Origin: Halobacteriales archaeon | GTDB lineage: Archaea; Thermoplasmatota; SW-10-69-26; JACQPN01; JAIVGT01 | Reading direction: 5' to 3' | DNA: 5,190 bases | Assembly (NCBI GenBank): GCA_020201485.1 | Contig: JAIVGT010000077.1 | Coordinates: forward strand, 1-5,190 | Shown here: positions 4,548 through 5,190 of the stretch, in pieces | Numbering within the stretch: the stretch's first letter is position 1 | Layout: each line of letters starts with the position of its first letter | The notes under the pieces: generated by a model | What the model was told of the DNA's origin: nothing | The model's input: only the letters and a program-made list of their open reading frames with translations | Database searches by the model: none | Translations under genes and position numbers: made by a program

Positions 4548-5190
4548 CCGTCCCGCTCCGCATCCACGCGCAGCGTCACGTCGCCGTCGAAGTCGCCGAT
4601 GGTGCCCAGGCCGAAGCCCTGGTCCGTGTCGCTGTGCAGGTACACGAAGAAGCCCCAGCCGCTCTGCTGCGCGTACGGGCTGTCCACCTGCTTCGCGGTC
4701 ACGGGCACGACCCACGTCGCCAGGTTGCCCTGGATGGTGGGCGTGACCCCGTGCTGCGGCGCGCCGCTGTTCGCGGTGAACCAGATGACGTCGGGGCGCA
4801 GGTTGCCCACGTTCGGCACCGGGCTGCTGTTGTTCCAGCTCAGGCTCATCGTCAGGTCCTTCGTGTGCGGCGGGACGATGATGCCCTCGGGGAGCTGCAT
4901 GAAGACCGCGCCCTGGCTGCTGCCGTCGGTGCTCGTCGAGACCGGGAACACGACGCTCGTGCCCTTGAGCTTCGACGTGTTCGTCATGAGGTGCTTCGTG
5001 GTGTTCTCGTGCCAGAAGTCCGGGTGCGGGGGCGCGACGTACAGCGTGTCGTTGCGGAACGCCTTGATGGTCACGTGCGCCGTGCCGTTGAACACGCCCA
5101 GCCCCTCCGCCTGCGGGTTGTACGGGCCGAGGCCGAAGCGCCACTTGCTGTAGTCGGTGTGCGGGATGTCGTTCGTCGTGAGGTTGACCG
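4544..5190 (-). CDS. Secreted-type hypothetical protein, partial (5' end outside window)
   Basis: The frame is open from the window edge (complete codons from 5188) to TAG 4546-4544, giving 214 C-terminal residues with the start missing. I do not recognise a family. The sequence alternates short hydrophobic and Thr/Ser/Asn-rich stretches typical of extracellular beta-sandwich proteins (for example A-H-V-T-I-K-A-F, L-T-M-S-L-S-W, T-W-V-V-P-V-T, G-W-G-F-F-V-Y-L). It ends near D-F-D-G-D-V-T-L-R-V-D, whose D-x-D-G-D is reminiscent of calcium-binding loops. There are no cysteines and no C-terminal membrane anchor. Seven N-x-S/T sequons occur in the first about 120 visible residues, consistent with an N-glycosylated surface protein of an archaeon. 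A signal peptide would lie outside the window. A GTG at 5095 is in frame but is not a convincing start, because similar protein-like sequence (K-W-R-F-G-L-G-P-Y-N-P) continues upstream. Confidence 0.75.
   Translation of the reverse strand, partial: VNLTTNDIPHTDYSKWRFGLGPYNPQAEGLGVFNGTAHVTIKAFRNDTLYVAPPHPDFWHENTTKHLMTNTSKLKGTSVVFPVSTSTDGSSQGAVFMQLPEGIIVPPHTKDLTMSLSWNNSSPVPNVGNLRPDVIWFTANSGAPQHGVTPTIQGNLATWVVPVTAKQVDSPYAQQSGWGFFVYLHSDTDQGFGLGTIGDFDGDVTLRVDAERDG

Noticed and set aside
4599..5153. Plus-strand 184-codon frame opposite the secreted-type gene
   Set aside because: Cys-rich without pattern and lacking a start context; the minus strand shows coherent beta-rich protein sequence running off the window edge.
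1..5190. CRISPR array, tRNA/rRNA genes, insertion sequences
   Set aside because: I saw no regularly spaced direct repeats, no cloverleaf with T-loop consensus, and no transposase or terminal inverted repeats.

Overview
This window looks like chromosomal DNA of a GC-rich archaeon. The reasons are a presenilin/signal-peptide-peptidase homologue of the archaeal type, an archaeal-style winged-helix regulator, AT-rich TATA-like boxes about 25 bp upstream of several start codons (leaderless or nearly leaderless genes in a very GC-rich background), and a secreted protein dense in N-glycosylation sequons. A high-GC euryarchaeal or Thermoplasmatota-like lineage is my guess; the sequence does not fix the taxon.

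Layout: positions 82-747 (minus strand) hold a VapC-like PIN toxin gene preceded by its AbrB/MazE-type antitoxin gene, which appears broken by a small deletion and frameshift. A divergent promoter region (748-913) follows. On the plus strand come three tightly packed genes: a 106-aa winged-helix regulator (914-1234); a 433-aa member of the Pup ligase/Pup deamidase family (PafA/Dop, 1222-2523) that overlaps the regulator; and a 59-aa charged, probably disordered protein (2532-2711) behind a seven-base Shine-Dalgarno match. A strong imperfect hairpin (2712-2760) closes this unit. Next is a presenilin-type intramembrane aspartyl protease (2816-3817) that seems to have its own promoter, then a mostly non-coding gap with one doubtful minus-strand small gene, then purE (4074-4547). 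Converging on purE, with stop codons sharing a CTAG, is the 3' part of a secreted-type protein gene (minus strand, 4544 to beyond the window edge).

The most interesting part is 914-2711. Pupylation (Pup, PafA, Dop) is classically a bacterial system, mainly actinobacterial. Here a clear PafA/Dop-fold enzyme with the key active-site motifs sits in an apparent archaeal context, followed 8 nt downstream by a Pup-sized (59 aa), lysine-rich and acidic protein. That small protein lacks a C-terminal GGQ/GGE but has an internal F-Q-G-K-K-G-Q segment nine residues from its end. I propose this as a candidate archaeal Pup-like conjugation operon, under a winged-helix regulator and next to an intramembrane protease. 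The enzyme family is well supported by sequence; the modifier role of the small protein is inference.
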